From contig NZ_LQMT02000036.1 in NCBI RefSeq assembly GCF_001620365.2, positions 1 to 64,000 of the forward strand: a stretch of 64,000 bases of DNA, in the 5' to 3' direction. The notes beneath the pieces are model-generated. The model searched no databases. It was not told the origin of the DNA and saw only the letters and a list, made by a program, of their open reading frames with translations. The stretch is from Amycolatopsis keratiniphila subsp. keratiniphila (lineage in GTDB: Bacteria > Actinomycetota > Actinomycetes > Mycobacteriales > Pseudonocardiaceae). A program made the translations under genes and the position numbers. Below, one piece after another: positions 43,796-52,640 of this stretch. Positions within the stretch are counted from its first letter, which is position 1. Every line of letters begins with the position of its first letter.

Positions 43796-44260
43796 ATGGC
43801 GGACCAGCTCATCGACGAGACCGATCGCGAGATCCTCGAACTGCTGCGCGAGGACGCGCGGCGCACCCTTGGCGACATCGGGGCCCGTGTCACGCTGTCC
43901 ACCGCGGCGGTCAAACGCCGGATCGACCGCATGCAGGAGAACGGCGTCATCGTCGGCTACACCGTCCAGATCGACCACGCCAAACTCGGCTGGGGCATCG
44001 AGGCGTTCACCGAACTGCGGTTCACCGGGACCACCAAGGTCGGCGAGATCGTCCGCACCACCACCCGGATGCCCGAGGCCCAGGCGGTGTTCACCATCGC
44101 GGGCGACCCGGACGCGCTCGTGTGGCTGCGGGTGCGGGACATGGGCCACCTGCAGCGCACCATCGACGAGATCCGGCGGCATCACCAGGTGACCGGTACG
44201 AAGACGCTGATGGTGCTGGACTCCTGGACGCGGGGGCAGCAGTGGCCTCAGCCCTCTTGA
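43796..44260 (+). CDS. Lrp/AsnC-family regulator
   Basis: 154 residues: the N-terminal AsnC helix-turn-helix (IDETDREILELLREDARRTLGDIGARVTLSTAAVKRRIDRMQENGVI) is followed by the RAM effector domain. These respond to amino acids; being divergent from indolepyruvate oxidoreductase, it probably regulates aromatic amino acid breakdown. The 162-bp gap has an A-rich stretch near 43733 but no clear operator. Confidence 0.92.
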   Translation: MADQLIDETDREILELLREDARRTLGDIGARVTLSTAAVKRRIDRMQENGVIVGYTVQIDHAKLGWGIEAFTELRFTGTTKVGEIVRTTTRMPEAQAVFTIAGDPDALVWLRVRDMGHLQRTIDEIRRHHQVTGTKTLMVLDSWTRGQQWPQPS

Positions 44261-44277
44261 GTGGCGAGCGGTAAGTA

Positions 44278-44326
44278 CGTGAAGGCCCCCTTCACTGCGC
44301 TAGACGCAGTGAAGGGGGCCTTCACG
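44278..44326. repeat. perfect 22-bp-arm palindrome of the GTGAAGG family
   Basis: Arms at 44278-44299 and 44305-44326 are perfect complements around CTAGA. The arm contains GTGAAGGCCCCCTTCAC, itself palindromic. It lies between convergent genes. Confidence 0.95.
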
Positions 44327-44379
44327 CGCAGTCGGTGTGACTCCTGGTGCGCGTGGGGCGCACGTGTCGGGCCCTCGTT

Positions 44380-44430
44380 CCGTGAAGGCCTCCTTGAGGG
44401 ACCCAGAGTCCCTCAAGGAGGCCTTCACGG
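44380..44430. repeat. perfect 23-bp-arm palindrome of the GTGAAGG family
   Basis: Arms at 44380-44402 and 44408-44430 around CCAGA. The arm begins CCGTGAAGGCCTCC, as in the 2498 element. Two such elements lie in the same 200-bp convergent gap. Confidence 0.95.
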
Positions 44431-44459
44431 ACTCGAGCTCGGACTGACAACAGCAGGGC

Positions 44460-45416
44460 CTATCGGGTGGCGCCCCGCAGCAGCCGCTCCCCCGTCCGCG
44501 CGAGGTACTCGCCGAATTCCGCCGGTTCCTCCACCGTGAACCCGATGTCGGTCAGCGTCAGGACGACCGCCAGCCACTCGAAGGAATCGACGTACGCGAC
44601 ATACCGGCACCTGTCGTCCCCAAGAGCCTCGAAACTCCCGTCGACCCGGTGAAGCCGGGCGGCGGCCTCGGCCGCGCCGACCTCCAGGGTCAGCGTGATC
44701 CGGACGGATTTCGGGCTGTGAAAGCGTTCCTGAAGATGCGCGGCGACATCCTCGACGGGGAGCGCGCGCGGCTCGAACACCACCTCGGTCATCGACGGCG
44801 CGCCGATCCGGTCGAGCCGGAAGCTCCGCCAATCCCGTCTGCCGAGGTCCCAGGCGTAGAGGTACCACCGCGTGCCGAGCTGGACGAGCCGCATCGGCTC
44901 GACCGTCCGTGACGACGATCCGTCCTTTCCCGTGTACGCGAACTCGAGGCACCGGCGAGCCGCGATCGCCGCGGCCAGGACGTTCAGGACGCCTTGGGCG
45001 ACCCGCGGCTGTTCACCGGTCCCGAACTCGACCGCGGCGAGCATTTCGTCGGTCCGCCGCCGCAGTGCCGGCGGCAGGACACGCCGGAGTTTCGCGGCGG
45101 CGCGGTCGGCCGATTCGGCGGTCAGGTCCACGCCGGTCCCGCCCGCCGCGGCGAGCCGCAGGCCGAGCACGGTGGCGATCGCCTCGTCGTGTTCCAGCAT
45201 CAGCGGCGGCAACGCGGTACCCGCGACCAGCCGGTAGTGGCCTCCCGGACCGCGGCTGCTCTCGACGGGATAGCCCAGCCCGCGAAGGTGGTCGATGTCC
45301 CGGCGCAGGGTGCGCGGCGGGACTTCCATGGCCGTCGCGAGTTCGGCGGCGGGCCACGCCCGGCCGGACTGCAGGAGCGACAACAGCCGCAGCATCCGTT
45401 CCCGTGGTGCCGTCAC
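44460..45416 (-). CDS. WYL-domain transcriptional regulator
   Basis: 318 residues: an N-terminal HTH_11 domain (RMLRLLSLLQSGRAWPAAELATAMEVPPRTLRRDIDHLRGLGYPVES) and a central WYL domain (RTVEPMRLVQLGTRWYLYAWDLGRRDWRSFRLDRI), with the C-terminal extension typical of YafY/PafBC-type proteins. WYL proteins sense ligands or nucleic acids. It is divergent from the UvrA-like gene, with a palindrome in the gap, so it probably controls that gene. GTG start. Confidence 0.9.
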   Translation of the reverse strand: MTAPRERMLRLLSLLQSGRAWPAAELATAMEVPPRTLRRDIDHLRGLGYPVESSRGPGGHYRLVAGTALPPLMLEHDEAIATVLGLRLAAAGGTGVDLTAESADRAAAKLRRVLPPALRRRTDEMLAAVEFGTGEQPRVAQGVLNVLAAAIAARRCLEFAYTGKDGSSSRTVEPMRLVQLGTRWYLYAWDLGRRDWRSFRLDRIGAPSMTEVVFEPRALPVEDVAAHLQERFHSPKSVRITLTLEVGAAEAAARLHRVDGSFEALGDDRCRYVAYVDSFEWLAVVLTLTDIGFTVEEPAEFGEYLARTGERLLRGATR

Positions 45417-45432
45417 GACGCCTCCCTATAGT

Positions 45433-45453
45433 TGTGGCCGTAATCCGGCCACA
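45433..45453. promoter_or_regulatory. palindrome TGTGGCCG-N5-CGGCCACA
   Basis: A perfect 8-bp inverted repeat (45433-45440 and 45446-45453) around TAATC, in the 57-bp gap between the divergent WYL and UvrA-like genes, 20 bp from the latter's start. It is a likely operator of the WYL regulator. Confidence 0.65.
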
Positions 45454-45473
45454 TCTCATCGTAGCCTCGGTTC

Positions 45474-47822
45474 ATGGCGAAAGTTCAAGCTGACCGTGGC
45501 CGGTGGATCACCGTGGAAGGAGCCCGCACGCACAACCTCCGCGACATCTCGGTCCGGGTACCGAAGCACCGGCTGACGGTGTTCACCGGCGTGTCGGGGT
45601 CCGGGAAGTCGTCGCTCGCGTTCGACACCATCGCGGCCGAAGCCGAGCGCCTGGTCACCGGCACCTATCCCGCCTTCGTCCGGAACCGGCTTCCCCAGCA
45701 TCCGCCCGCCGACGTCGACCGGATCGACGGACTGGTCTTCACCACGATCGTCGATCAGCGGCGGTTCACCGGCAACGCGCGATCCACCGTGGGCACGGCG
45801 AGCGACATCGCGCCGCTGCTGCGCCTGCTGTTCTCCCGCCTCGGAAAGCCGGGCGCCGGGTTCTCGCCCGCCTACTCGTTCAACGACCCGGCCGGGATGT
45901 GCCCGCGTTGCGAAGGGCTCGGCTCGGTCGACGACATCGACCTCGACCGGCTGCTCGACCGTTCGCGAAGCCTGCGCGAAGGCGCGGTGCGGTTCCCGAC
46001 GTTCGCCCCCGGGACCTACCGCTGGAAACGGCTCGTGCATTCCGGGCTGGTCGACCCCGATGTCCCGTTGGGACGGTTGCCGTCGGCGAAGGTCGAGACG
46101 CTGCTGCACGCCGAAGCACTCCCCCTCGACGACCCCGGCCCCGATTACCCCAAGCACGGCCTCTTCGACGGCATCGTCCCGCGCCTGCGGGATTCGTACC
46201 TGCGCAAGACGCCGTCGCGGCTCACGGCCGAGGAACAGGAGGGGCTCGCCGGAGTCGTCACCCGCGGCGTCTGCCCGGAGTGCGCGGGAACCCGCCTTTC
46301 CGAGGCGGCACGCGGAAGCCTGATCGACGGGCGATCCATCGCCGACTGGTCCGCCATGCCGGTCGGCGAGCTGCGCGACGTCGTTTCGGCCGTGCGCGAT
46401 CCGTCGGTCGCGCCGCTGTCGCAGGCGATCCGCGAACGCCTCGACGCGCTGGATTCCGTCGGACTCGGCTACCTCAGCCTGTCCCGGGAGTCGAGGACGT
46501 TGTCGGGCGGCGAAGCGCAGCGCGTCAAGATCGTCCGCCATCTCGGGAGCGCGCTCAGCGACGTCTGCTACGTGTTCGACGAGCCCAGCACCGGCCTGCA
46601 TCCACACGACGTGCACCGCCTTCTCGAACTGCTGGCCAGGCTCCGCGACGCGCACAACACGATCCTGGTCGTCGAACACCATCCCGCGGTCATCGCGGCC
46701 GCCGACCACGTCATCGATCTCGGCCCCGCCGGCGGTGAAGGCGGCGGGCGCATCCAGTTCGAGGGCGCCCCCGGCGAACTCGTCACGGCCGGCACCGAGA
46801 CCGGGCGGCTCCTCGGTGCCCCGCTTCGCTTCCGGGAGCGGACCCGCGTCGCGCGAGGCGCCGTGACCATCTCCGGCGCCACCAGCCACAACCTCCGCGA
46901 CGTCACCGTCGACGTTCCGCTCGGCGTCCTGACCGTCGTCTCGGGAGTCGCCGGCTCCGGCAAGAGCACCCTGATCGCCGGCGAACTTCCCCGGCGGCAT
47001 CCCGATTTCGTCGTCGTCGAACAGGCGCCGCTGCGCGGTGGCATCCGGTCGACACCCGCCACGGTGCTCGGCATCGCCGAACCCATCCGCGAAACCTTCG
47101 GGAAGGCCACCGGAAAACATCCGTCGTGGTTCAGCGCCAACGGCCGCGGGGCGTGCCCGGTCTGCAAGGGAAAGGGCGTCATCATCACCGACCTGGCGTT
47201 CCTCGACGACGTCCAGACCGCTTGTGACGCCTGCGGCGGCACCCGGTTCAACCCGGACGCGCTCGCCGCGCGCCTGCACGGCCGGACCATCGCCGACGTA
47301 CTGGCGATGAACCCGGCGGACGCCGCCGCCCTGTTCGGTGAACGCTCTCCCATCGGGCGACGGTCGCGCTGGCTGCACCGGGTCGGGCTCGGCTACCTGA
47401 CGATCGGGCAGAGCCTCGACACCTTGTCGGGCGGGGAAAGGCAACGGCTGCTGCTCGCCCGGCACCTCGCCGACGCCGGCCCCGCGCACGAACTGCGCCT
47501 GATCCTCGACGAACCCACGGCCGGGCTGCACGGCAGCGACGTCGACCGGTTGCTCGCGCTCTTCGACGAACTCGTCGACGGCGGCGCGACCCTCGTGCTG
47601 ATCGAACACGACCAGCGGGTGATCGCGCACGCCGACCATGTCATCGACATCGGGCCGGGCGCGGGTGCCGAAGGCGGGACGGTGGTGTTCGAAGGCACGC
47701 CATCGGCGTTGGCCGAGGATCCCGTGTCGGTCACCGGACGTCATCTGCGAACGCGTTCCCGGCGCCGGACGGCGCCGGGAACACCCACCCGCCCGGGAAC
47801 AGTTCCCGGGCGAGCGCGATGA
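45474..47822 (+). CDS. UvrA-like ABC-ATPase (UvrA2/drug-resistance type)
   Basis: 782 residues, shorter than repair UvrA (about 950) because the UvrB-binding insertion is reduced. Two ABC ATPases are complete: Walker A GVSGSGKSS near 40 and GVAGSGKST near 490; signatures LSGGEAQR and LSGGERQR; Walker B FDEPSTGLH and LDEPTAGLH. Zn modules show CPRCEGLG, CPECAG, CPVCKGKG and CDACGG. Such UvrA2 proteins accompany resistance to DNA-binding drugs in actinomycetes. It is divergent from the WYL regulator. Confidence 0.92.
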   Translation: MAKVQADRGRWITVEGARTHNLRDISVRVPKHRLTVFTGVSGSGKSSLAFDTIAAEAERLVTGTYPAFVRNRLPQHPPADVDRIDGLVFTTIVDQRRFTGNARSTVGTASDIAPLLRLLFSRLGKPGAGFSPAYSFNDPAGMCPRCEGLGSVDDIDLDRLLDRSRSLREGAVRFPTFAPGTYRWKRLVHSGLVDPDVPLGRLPSAKVETLLHAEALPLDDPGPDYPKHGLFDGIVPRLRDSYLRKTPSRLTAEEQEGLAGVVTRGVCPECAGTRLSEAARGSLIDGRSIADWSAMPVGELRDVVSAVRDPSVAPLSQAIRERLDALDSVGLGYLSLSRESRTLSGGEAQRVKIVRHLGSALSDVCYVFDEPSTGLHPHDVHRLLELLARLRDAHNTILVVEHHPAVIAAADHVIDLGPAGGEGGGRIQFEGAPGELVTAGTETGRLLGAPLRFRERTRVARGAVTISGATSHNLRDVTVDVPLGVLTVVSGVAGSGKSTLIAGELPRRHPDFVVVEQAPLRGGIRSTPATVLGIAEPIRETFGKATGKHPSWFSANGRGACPVCKGKGVIITDLAFLDDVQTACDACGGTRFNPDALAARLHGRTIADVLAMNPADAAALFGERSPIGRRSRWLHRVGLGYLTIGQSLDTLSGGERQRLLLARHLADAGPAHELRLILDEPTAGLHGSDVDRLLALFDELVDGGATLVLIEHDQRVIAHADHVIDIGPGAGAEGGTVVFEGTPSALAEDPVSVTGRHLRTRSRRRTAPGTPTRPGTVPGRAR

Positions 47823-47885
47823 TTCCCCATCGGGCTTTGCCCGACACGCCGGTACCGAACAGTTCTTGGCCCTGGTTCGCGTGAT

Positions 47886-48455
47886 CTAGCCGACAAGTTC
47901 GCAGGTTTTCTCGGCCTTCATCGCCTGATCGAGCCCCGGCACGTCGCCGGACTTGATCCCGGGCACATGTGTGACCAGGTCGATCCCGATCACGTCGAGG
48001 GACGCCTTGGCGTATTCGACCCCGCCTCGCGGCAGCAACGTGCGGGACTTGGTCACGTCCCCGTGGAGCTTCCGGTAGAACGCCAGCTCGCCGGCGGCCA
48101 GCTTGGTGGCGTCCTGAGCCGGCGGGGCGACCTGTGGGAGCTTCTCCAGCCCTGATATCGCCGTGGTCAGCGCGGTGTCCAGCTTCTTCAGCGAGTCCGC
48201 CGCCTTGGGCAGATCCGCCTCCGTCTTGATGTCGTATCCCTTGACCATGGTGTAGACGATGAACCGCATGTCCTTGACCGCGCCGCAGTATCCGCCCGCC
48301 CAGGAGACCAGCGCGGGATCCGGGCCGGTCGGCGAAGGGGGTGCCGGCGGCGGTGCGGGCGCGGGTTCCGGCGGGTTCGAACCGCAGCCCGCGAGCAGGC
48401 AGCCGACGGCCAGCGCCACGGTCACTCGAAGGCGCATCGCCGTCTGGCTCTTCAT
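47886..48455 (-). CDS. lipoprotein of unknown function
   Basis: 189 residues. The signal peptide ends in the lipobox LLAGC, followed by a Pro-rich spacer (PPEPAPAPPPAPPSPTGP) and a helical domain. No enzymatic motif is visible. It is anchored on the outer face of the membrane. The ATG has no strong ribosome site. It is 43 bp from the downstream end of yidC, on the same strand, and may share its transcript. Confidence 0.8.
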   Translation of the reverse strand: MKSQTAMRLRVTVALAVGCLLAGCGSNPPEPAPAPPPAPPSPTGPDPALVSWAGGYCGAVKDMRFIVYTMVKGYDIKTEADLPKAADSLKKLDTALTTAISGLEKLPQVAPPAQDATKLAAGELAFYRKLHGDVTKSRTLLPRGGVEYAKASLDVIGIDLVTHVPGIKSGDVPGLDQAMKAEKTCELVG

Positions 48456-48498
48456 CCGGCAGAGCGTAAAGCCTTCGGATGGGACCGGTCCCGGCCGG

Positions 48499-49275
48499 TC
48501 AGCGGCCTGCCTCCTCCCGGTCGACGACCTTGGTGAGGAAGTGCTGCTGCCCCAGTGTCCACACGTTGGTGGCCAGGAAGTACAGCAGCACCCCGATCGG
48601 CACCGGGAAGAACGCCCCCGACACCAGCATGCCGACCGGCGCCAGGTACATCATCAGCCTGGTGATCCCGGCCGACTCGGGAGAGGCCTGCCGCGCGAGT
48701 CCCGACCGCATCGACAAGAACGTGGCCAGGCTCGCGATCAGCATCAGCGGCACCCCGACGGCGATCATGTGGACGTGGTCCGTGCCGAACGCGGCCAGTT
48801 CCGCCGCGGGTTGCGAAAGCCAGTTGCCGAGCTTCGCGCCGAACAGGTCGGCGTTCAAGAACGACCGCACACCGGCGTGGTCGAAAACGTGGTTCGAAAC
48901 GGCTCCCGGGGTGAAATCGCGCAGGACCCAGTACAGCGACAGGAACACCGGAAGCTGGATCAGCGCCGGCAGACAGCCGCCCAGCGGGTTGGAGCCGGTT
49001 TCGGCGTGCAGTTTTTGGATTTCTTTCGCCATCCGCTGGCGGTCTTTGCCGTACTTCTCCTTGATCCGCCGCATCTCCGGGGCGAGCGCCTGTATACGGC
49101 GACCCGCGCGCAACGCGCTGAGCGCGGGTTTGACCAGCAGGAGGCGCAGGGTGAAGACGAGGAACACGATGGCCAGCACCCAGGCGATGCCCGAGTCGGG
49201 GCTCGACACGGCACCGAAGACCTTGTGCCAGAACCAGAGAATGGCGGAAACGGGGTACAGGAAGACATCGAACAT
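48499..49275 (-). CDS. YidC/Oxa1-family membrane insertase paralogue
   Basis: 258 residues with five membrane helices. The positively charged groove residue is in VFTLRLLLVKPALS, followed by the cytoplasmic coiled hairpin (EMRRIKEKYGKDRQRMAKEIQKLHAETGSNPLGGCLPALIQLPVFLSLYWVL), the family hallmark. It is shorter than the essential chromosomal YidC (which lies in the rnpA-yidC-jag region), so this is probably a second copy. It inserts small membrane proteins. It follows a DUF6412 gene on the same strand by 68 bp. Confidence 0.9.
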   Translation of the reverse strand: MFDVFLYPVSAILWFWHKVFGAVSSPDSGIAWVLAIVFLVFTLRLLLVKPALSALRAGRRIQALAPEMRRIKEKYGKDRQRMAKEIQKLHAETGSNPLGGCLPALIQLPVFLSLYWVLRDFTPGAVSNHVFDHAGVRSFLNADLFGAKLGNWLSQPAAELAAFGTDHVHMIAVGVPLMLIASLATFLSMRSGLARQASPESAGITRLMMYLAPVGMLVSGAFFPVPIGVLLYFLATNVWTLGQQHFLTKVVDREEAGR

Positions 49276-49343
49276 GACCAGGTCACTCCGTCGGTCGAAG
49301 GTATGCGGGCAGGAGTGACTGCCTCACCTTCGAACGAGAAAGG

Positions 49344-49700
49344 TCAGGCAGTCGCGATGCCCGGTGACGGAGCCCTTGGCCGGACGCGGCCGCGCGCGTC
49401 GGGGTCGCGCAGGCTCAGGAACAGCTGCGCGCGTTCGCGCAGGCTGATGGCACGCACCCGCATCGCGGCGGCCGCCGGTTCCAGGCGGAAATGCACCGCG
49501 AGCGCGAGCAGGACGGCGGCGAGGGACGCGGTCAGGGCGGCGGCCAGCCCGAGCGGGTTGGCGACCGCCACCGACGCCGTCAGCGCGGTGGCCAGGCTCA
49601 GCGGGTTGATCCCGCCGACGACCGGGAGCACGACGAACAACTCGGGCAGGAACAGCGCAAGCATCAGCTTGAGCCGCACGCCGAAGTAGGTTCGCTCCAC
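49344..49700 (-). CDS. DUF6412 membrane protein
   Basis: 118 residues. Two hydrophobic segments (LMLALFLPELFVVLPVV and a long alanine/leucine-rich stretch through LAAVLLALAVHF), then a basic C-terminus (RVRAISLRERAQLFLSLRDPDARGRVRPRAPS). DUF6412 proteins repeatedly neighbour yidC paralogues in actinobacteria, suggesting a joint role. The GTG at 49700 was chosen; the later ATG (MLALFLPEL) is possible. Confidence 0.72.
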   Translation of the reverse strand: MERTYFGVRLKLMLALFLPELFVVLPVVGGINPLSLATALTASVAVANPLGLAAALTASLAAVLLALAVHFRLEPAAAAMRVRAISLRERAQLFLSLRDPDARGRVRPRAPSPGIATA

Positions 49701-49763
49701 GTCACCGACATTACCGGAGATATTGCGTTGCGTGATTTCCGAGCGCACGGGCAGTCTGTCGCC

Positions 49764-51383
49764 ATGGGTCATGTGGAGGTCGCGCACGTCGAGTACCACC
49801 TGCCCGACGGACGGCTGCTTCTCGACGATGTCTCGTTCCGGGTCGGGGAGGGCGGTGTCTGCGCGCTCGTCGGCGCCAACGGGGCGGGCAAGACGACGTT
49901 GCTGCGGTTGATCTCGGGGGAACTCTCCCCCAGCGCGGGCTCCGTGACCATCAGCGGCGGGCTCGGGGTGATGCCCCAGTTCGTCGGGTCGGTGCGCGAC
50001 GAACGGACCGTGCGGGATCTGCTCGTCTCGGTGTCGCCGGACGCGCTCCGCGCCGCCGCGCGTGCCGTCGACGAGACCGAACTCGCCTTGATGGAACGCG
50101 ACGACGAGGCGAACCAGATGGCGTACGCACAGGCGCTCGGCGACTGGGGCGACGCACGCGGCTACGAAGCCGAAGTCGTGTGGGACAAGTGCACGACGGC
50201 GGCACTGAACCTACCGTACGAGAAGGCGCGCTGGCGCGAAGTGCGCACGCTGTCCGGCGGCGAACAGAAACGGCTGGTGCTGGAGGCGCTGCTCCTCGGC
50301 GGGGCCGGCGTCCTCCTGCTCGACGAGCCGGACAACTACCTCGACGTCCCCGGCAAGCAGTGGCTGGAGGAACGGCTGCGCGAGACCCAGAAGACCGTGC
50401 TGTTCGTTTCGCACGACCGGGAACTCCTCGCGCGGGCGGCGAAGAAGATCATCAGCGTCGAACCCGGGCCCGCCGGTGGTGACGTCTGGGTGCACGGCGG
50501 CGGCTTCGACACCTATCACCAGGCGCGTGCGGAAAGGTTCGAACGCTTCGAGGAACTCCGCCGCCGGTGGGACGAAAAGCACGCCCAGCTCAAGAAACTC
50601 GTCGCCGACATGCGCCAGTACGCCGCGCGCAGCGACGAGATGGCCTCGCGCTACCACGCCGCGCAGACGCGGCTGCGTAAATTCGAGGAGGCCGGGGCGC
50701 CCGCCGCTCCCCCGCGCGAACAGAAGATCACCATGCGCCTGCGCGGCGGCCGGACCGGGGTTCGCGCCGTCACCTGCGCGGGGCTCGAACTCAGCGGCCT
50801 GATGAAACCCTTCGATCTGGAGGTCTTCTACGGCGAGCGGGTCGCGGTGCTCGGCTCGAACGGCTCCGGCAAATCGCATTTCCTTCGGCTGCTGGCGGGT
50901 GAGGACGTCGCGCACGATGGACAGTGGAAGCTCGGCGCCCGCGTCGTCCCCGGTCACTTCGCGCAGACGCACGCCCACCCCGAACTGCTCGGGCAGACGC
51001 TCGTCGACATCCTCTGGACCGGCTACGCCCGAAGCCGCGGGCCCGCGATGAACATCCTGCGCCGCTACGAACTCGACGGGCAGGGCGACCAGCGGTTCGA
51101 GAAGCTGTCCGGCGGCCAGCAGGCGCGGTTCCAGATCCTGCTGCTGGAGATCGGCGGCGCCACCATCCTGCTGCTCGACGAACCGACCGACAACCTCGAC
51201 CTCGCTTCGGCGGAAGCACTGCAACAGGCGCTGGAAGCCTACGAAGGCACCACTGTCGCGGTGACGCACGACCGCTGGTTCGCGCGCTCCTTCGATCGGT
51301 ACCTCGTGTTCGGCTCGGACGGGCAGGTGCGGGAAACGACGGAACCGGTGTGGGACGAGCGTCCGGTGCAACGCGCGCGGTGA
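49764..51383 (+). CDS. ABC-F family ATPase
   Basis: 539 residues, two ABC domains and no membrane segments. Walker A GANGAGKTT (near 38) and GSNGSGKSH (near 355); signatures LSGGEQKR and LSGGQQAR; Walker B LLLDEPDNYLD and LLLDEPTDNLD. The charged linker (about 245-300, RFERFEELRRRWDEKHAQLKKLV) is the P-site tRNA-interaction motif. It acts on the ribosome in translation or antibiotic protection. The second Walker A ends in His instead of Thr/Ser, which is unusual. Confidence 0.9.
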   Translation: MGHVEVAHVEYHLPDGRLLLDDVSFRVGEGGVCALVGANGAGKTTLLRLISGELSPSAGSVTISGGLGVMPQFVGSVRDERTVRDLLVSVSPDALRAAARAVDETELALMERDDEANQMAYAQALGDWGDARGYEAEVVWDKCTTAALNLPYEKARWREVRTLSGGEQKRLVLEALLLGGAGVLLLDEPDNYLDVPGKQWLEERLRETQKTVLFVSHDRELLARAAKKIISVEPGPAGGDVWVHGGGFDTYHQARAERFERFEELRRRWDEKHAQLKKLVADMRQYAARSDEMASRYHAAQTRLRKFEEAGAPAAPPREQKITMRLRGGRTGVRAVTCAGLELSGLMKPFDLEVFYGERVAVLGSNGSGKSHFLRLLAGEDVAHDGQWKLGARVVPGHFAQTHAHPELLGQTLVDILWTGYARSRGPAMNILRRYELDGQGDQRFEKLSGGQQARFQILLLEIGGATILLLDEPTDNLDLASAEALQQALEAYEGTTVAVTHDRWFARSFDRYLVFGSDGQVRETTEPVWDERPVQRAR

Positions 51384-51450
51384 CCCTCTCGGGTCAGTAA
51401 GGGCGACACACCAACGGGAGGTGCCTTCGGCGGCTCTGTCGTGTGCTTGA

Positions 51451-52506
51451 ATGCCGCCGCCCGCCCGCATCGTCCCAAGGCTGGAGTTCCCCGTGGAGGC
51501 CGCTGCCATCCCCTTCGCCATCGCGGCCCTGTGCTGCGCGGCGTTCCTGGTGAGCTTCCTGCGCGACCGGCGCAAGTTGCGGAACGGTTTCTACCTGTTC
51601 TTCGCGCTGCTCTTCCTCGGCGTGACGTTCATCGCGCTGCTCGCCTCGGTTTCTCCCGAAGCGGCGGGTTTCGTCGCGGTCGGCGTGATCCTGCTGATCA
51701 TCCCGACGGTCCTCGCGCTGACCGTCTTCCTGATCTGCAACGGGATCACCATGCTCCGCCGGGAGGGGCGCAGGCTGGCCAACGTCCTTTCGCTGCTGAC
51801 GGGGATCGGCATCTGCGCGCTGATCGTCTTCAACGCGACGGTCACGCAGCTGGCTTGGGAACCCCTCGACATCGTGCGGGGGATCCTGAACGGACTCGTC
51901 GTCTACTTCTCGTTCCTATTCGTGTGTTTCCTCCTGTACTCGATCGTCTACGGCCGCATCCGCACCGAGAAGGGCGTGGACTTCGTGGTGGTGCTGGGCT
52001 CGGGGCTGCTGGACGGTCACCGGGTCCCGCCGCTGCTGGCCGGCCGCCTGGACCGCGCCCGGCGCGTACTCGACGCCGAAGCCCGCCGCGGCGGGGAACC
52101 GATGGTGGTCACCTCGGGTGGGCAGGGCCCCGACGAGGACCTGCCCGAGTCCCACGCCATGGCCGGGCATCTGGCCGGAAACGGGGTACCGAGGGAGCGG
52201 ATCCTGCTCGAAGACCGGTCGCGGACGACCTTCGAGAACCTCACCTTCAGCGCCGAGATCATGCGGCAGCGGAAGGCGGACTATCGCTGCACGGTCGTCA
52301 CGAACAACTTCCACGTACTCCGCGCCGCCCTCATCGCCCGGCGCGCCAAGGTGAACGGCCAGGTCATCGGGTCGCCGACGGCTTGGTATTTCTGGCCGAG
52401 CGCCACGATTCGCGAGTTCGTCGCGATCGTGGTGGAGCACAAGTACAAGAACCTGGTGGTGTGCGGGCTCATCGTGCTCTCGCAGGTTTCCCGCGCCTTC
52501 TCGTGA
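51451..52506 (+). CDS. YdcF/ElyC-like DUF218 membrane protein
   Basis: 351 residues. Five hydrophobic helices occupy about 15-170, followed by a DUF218 domain: VDFVVVLGSGLLDGHRVPPLLAGRLDRA, then VTSGGQGPDEDLPESHAMAGHL and TTFENLTFSAEIM. DUF218 proteins such as ElyC/SanA affect the envelope or peptidoglycan precursor handling. The start is at ATG 51451 or GTG 51493. Its last 18 coding bases are duplicated downstream after a family A palindrome. Confidence 0.86.
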   Translation: MPPPARIVPRLEFPVEAAAIPFAIAALCCAAFLVSFLRDRRKLRNGFYLFFALLFLGVTFIALLASVSPEAAGFVAVGVILLIIPTVLALTVFLICNGITMLRREGRRLANVLSLLTGIGICALIVFNATVTQLAWEPLDIVRGILNGLVVYFSFLFVCFLLYSIVYGRIRTEKGVDFVVVLGSGLLDGHRVPPLLAGRLDRARRVLDAEARRGGEPMVVTSGGQGPDEDLPESHAMAGHLAGNGVPRERILLEDRSRTTFENLTFSAEIMRQRKADYRCTVVTNNFHVLRAALIARRAKVNGQVIGSPTAWYFWPSATIREFVAIVVEHKYKNLVVCGLIVLSQVSRAFS

Positions 52507-52636
52507 GCGGCAGACCGGTGCCTGTCTACCTGTCCTGCCATCCAAGCCGGGCTGTCGACTGGCGTGTTGCGAAAGCCACTTTCGCAACGTTGAAGGTTGC
52601 GAAAGTGGCTTTCGCAACGTTTCCCGCGCCTTCTCG
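52486..52636. repeat. 18-bp direct repeat flanking a palindrome
   Basis: GTTTCCCGCGCCTTCTCG occurs at 52486-52503 (end of the DUF218 gene) and 52619-52636. The second copy abuts the last base of the palindrome at 52566-52618. It may be a duplication made when the palindrome region arose. Confidence 0.85.
52566..52618. repeat. family A palindrome with inverted spacer
   Basis: Same 23-bp arms as at 2405 and 28153, but the spacer is GTTGAAG, the reverse complement of CTTCAAC. The element is therefore inserted in the opposite sense. Confidence 0.95.
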
Positions 52637-52640
52637 GGAG

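Noticed and set aside
45456-47744. 762-codon minus-strand ORF opposite the UvrA-like gene
   Set aside because: Antisense shadow; the plus strand has both complete ABC ATPase motif sets.
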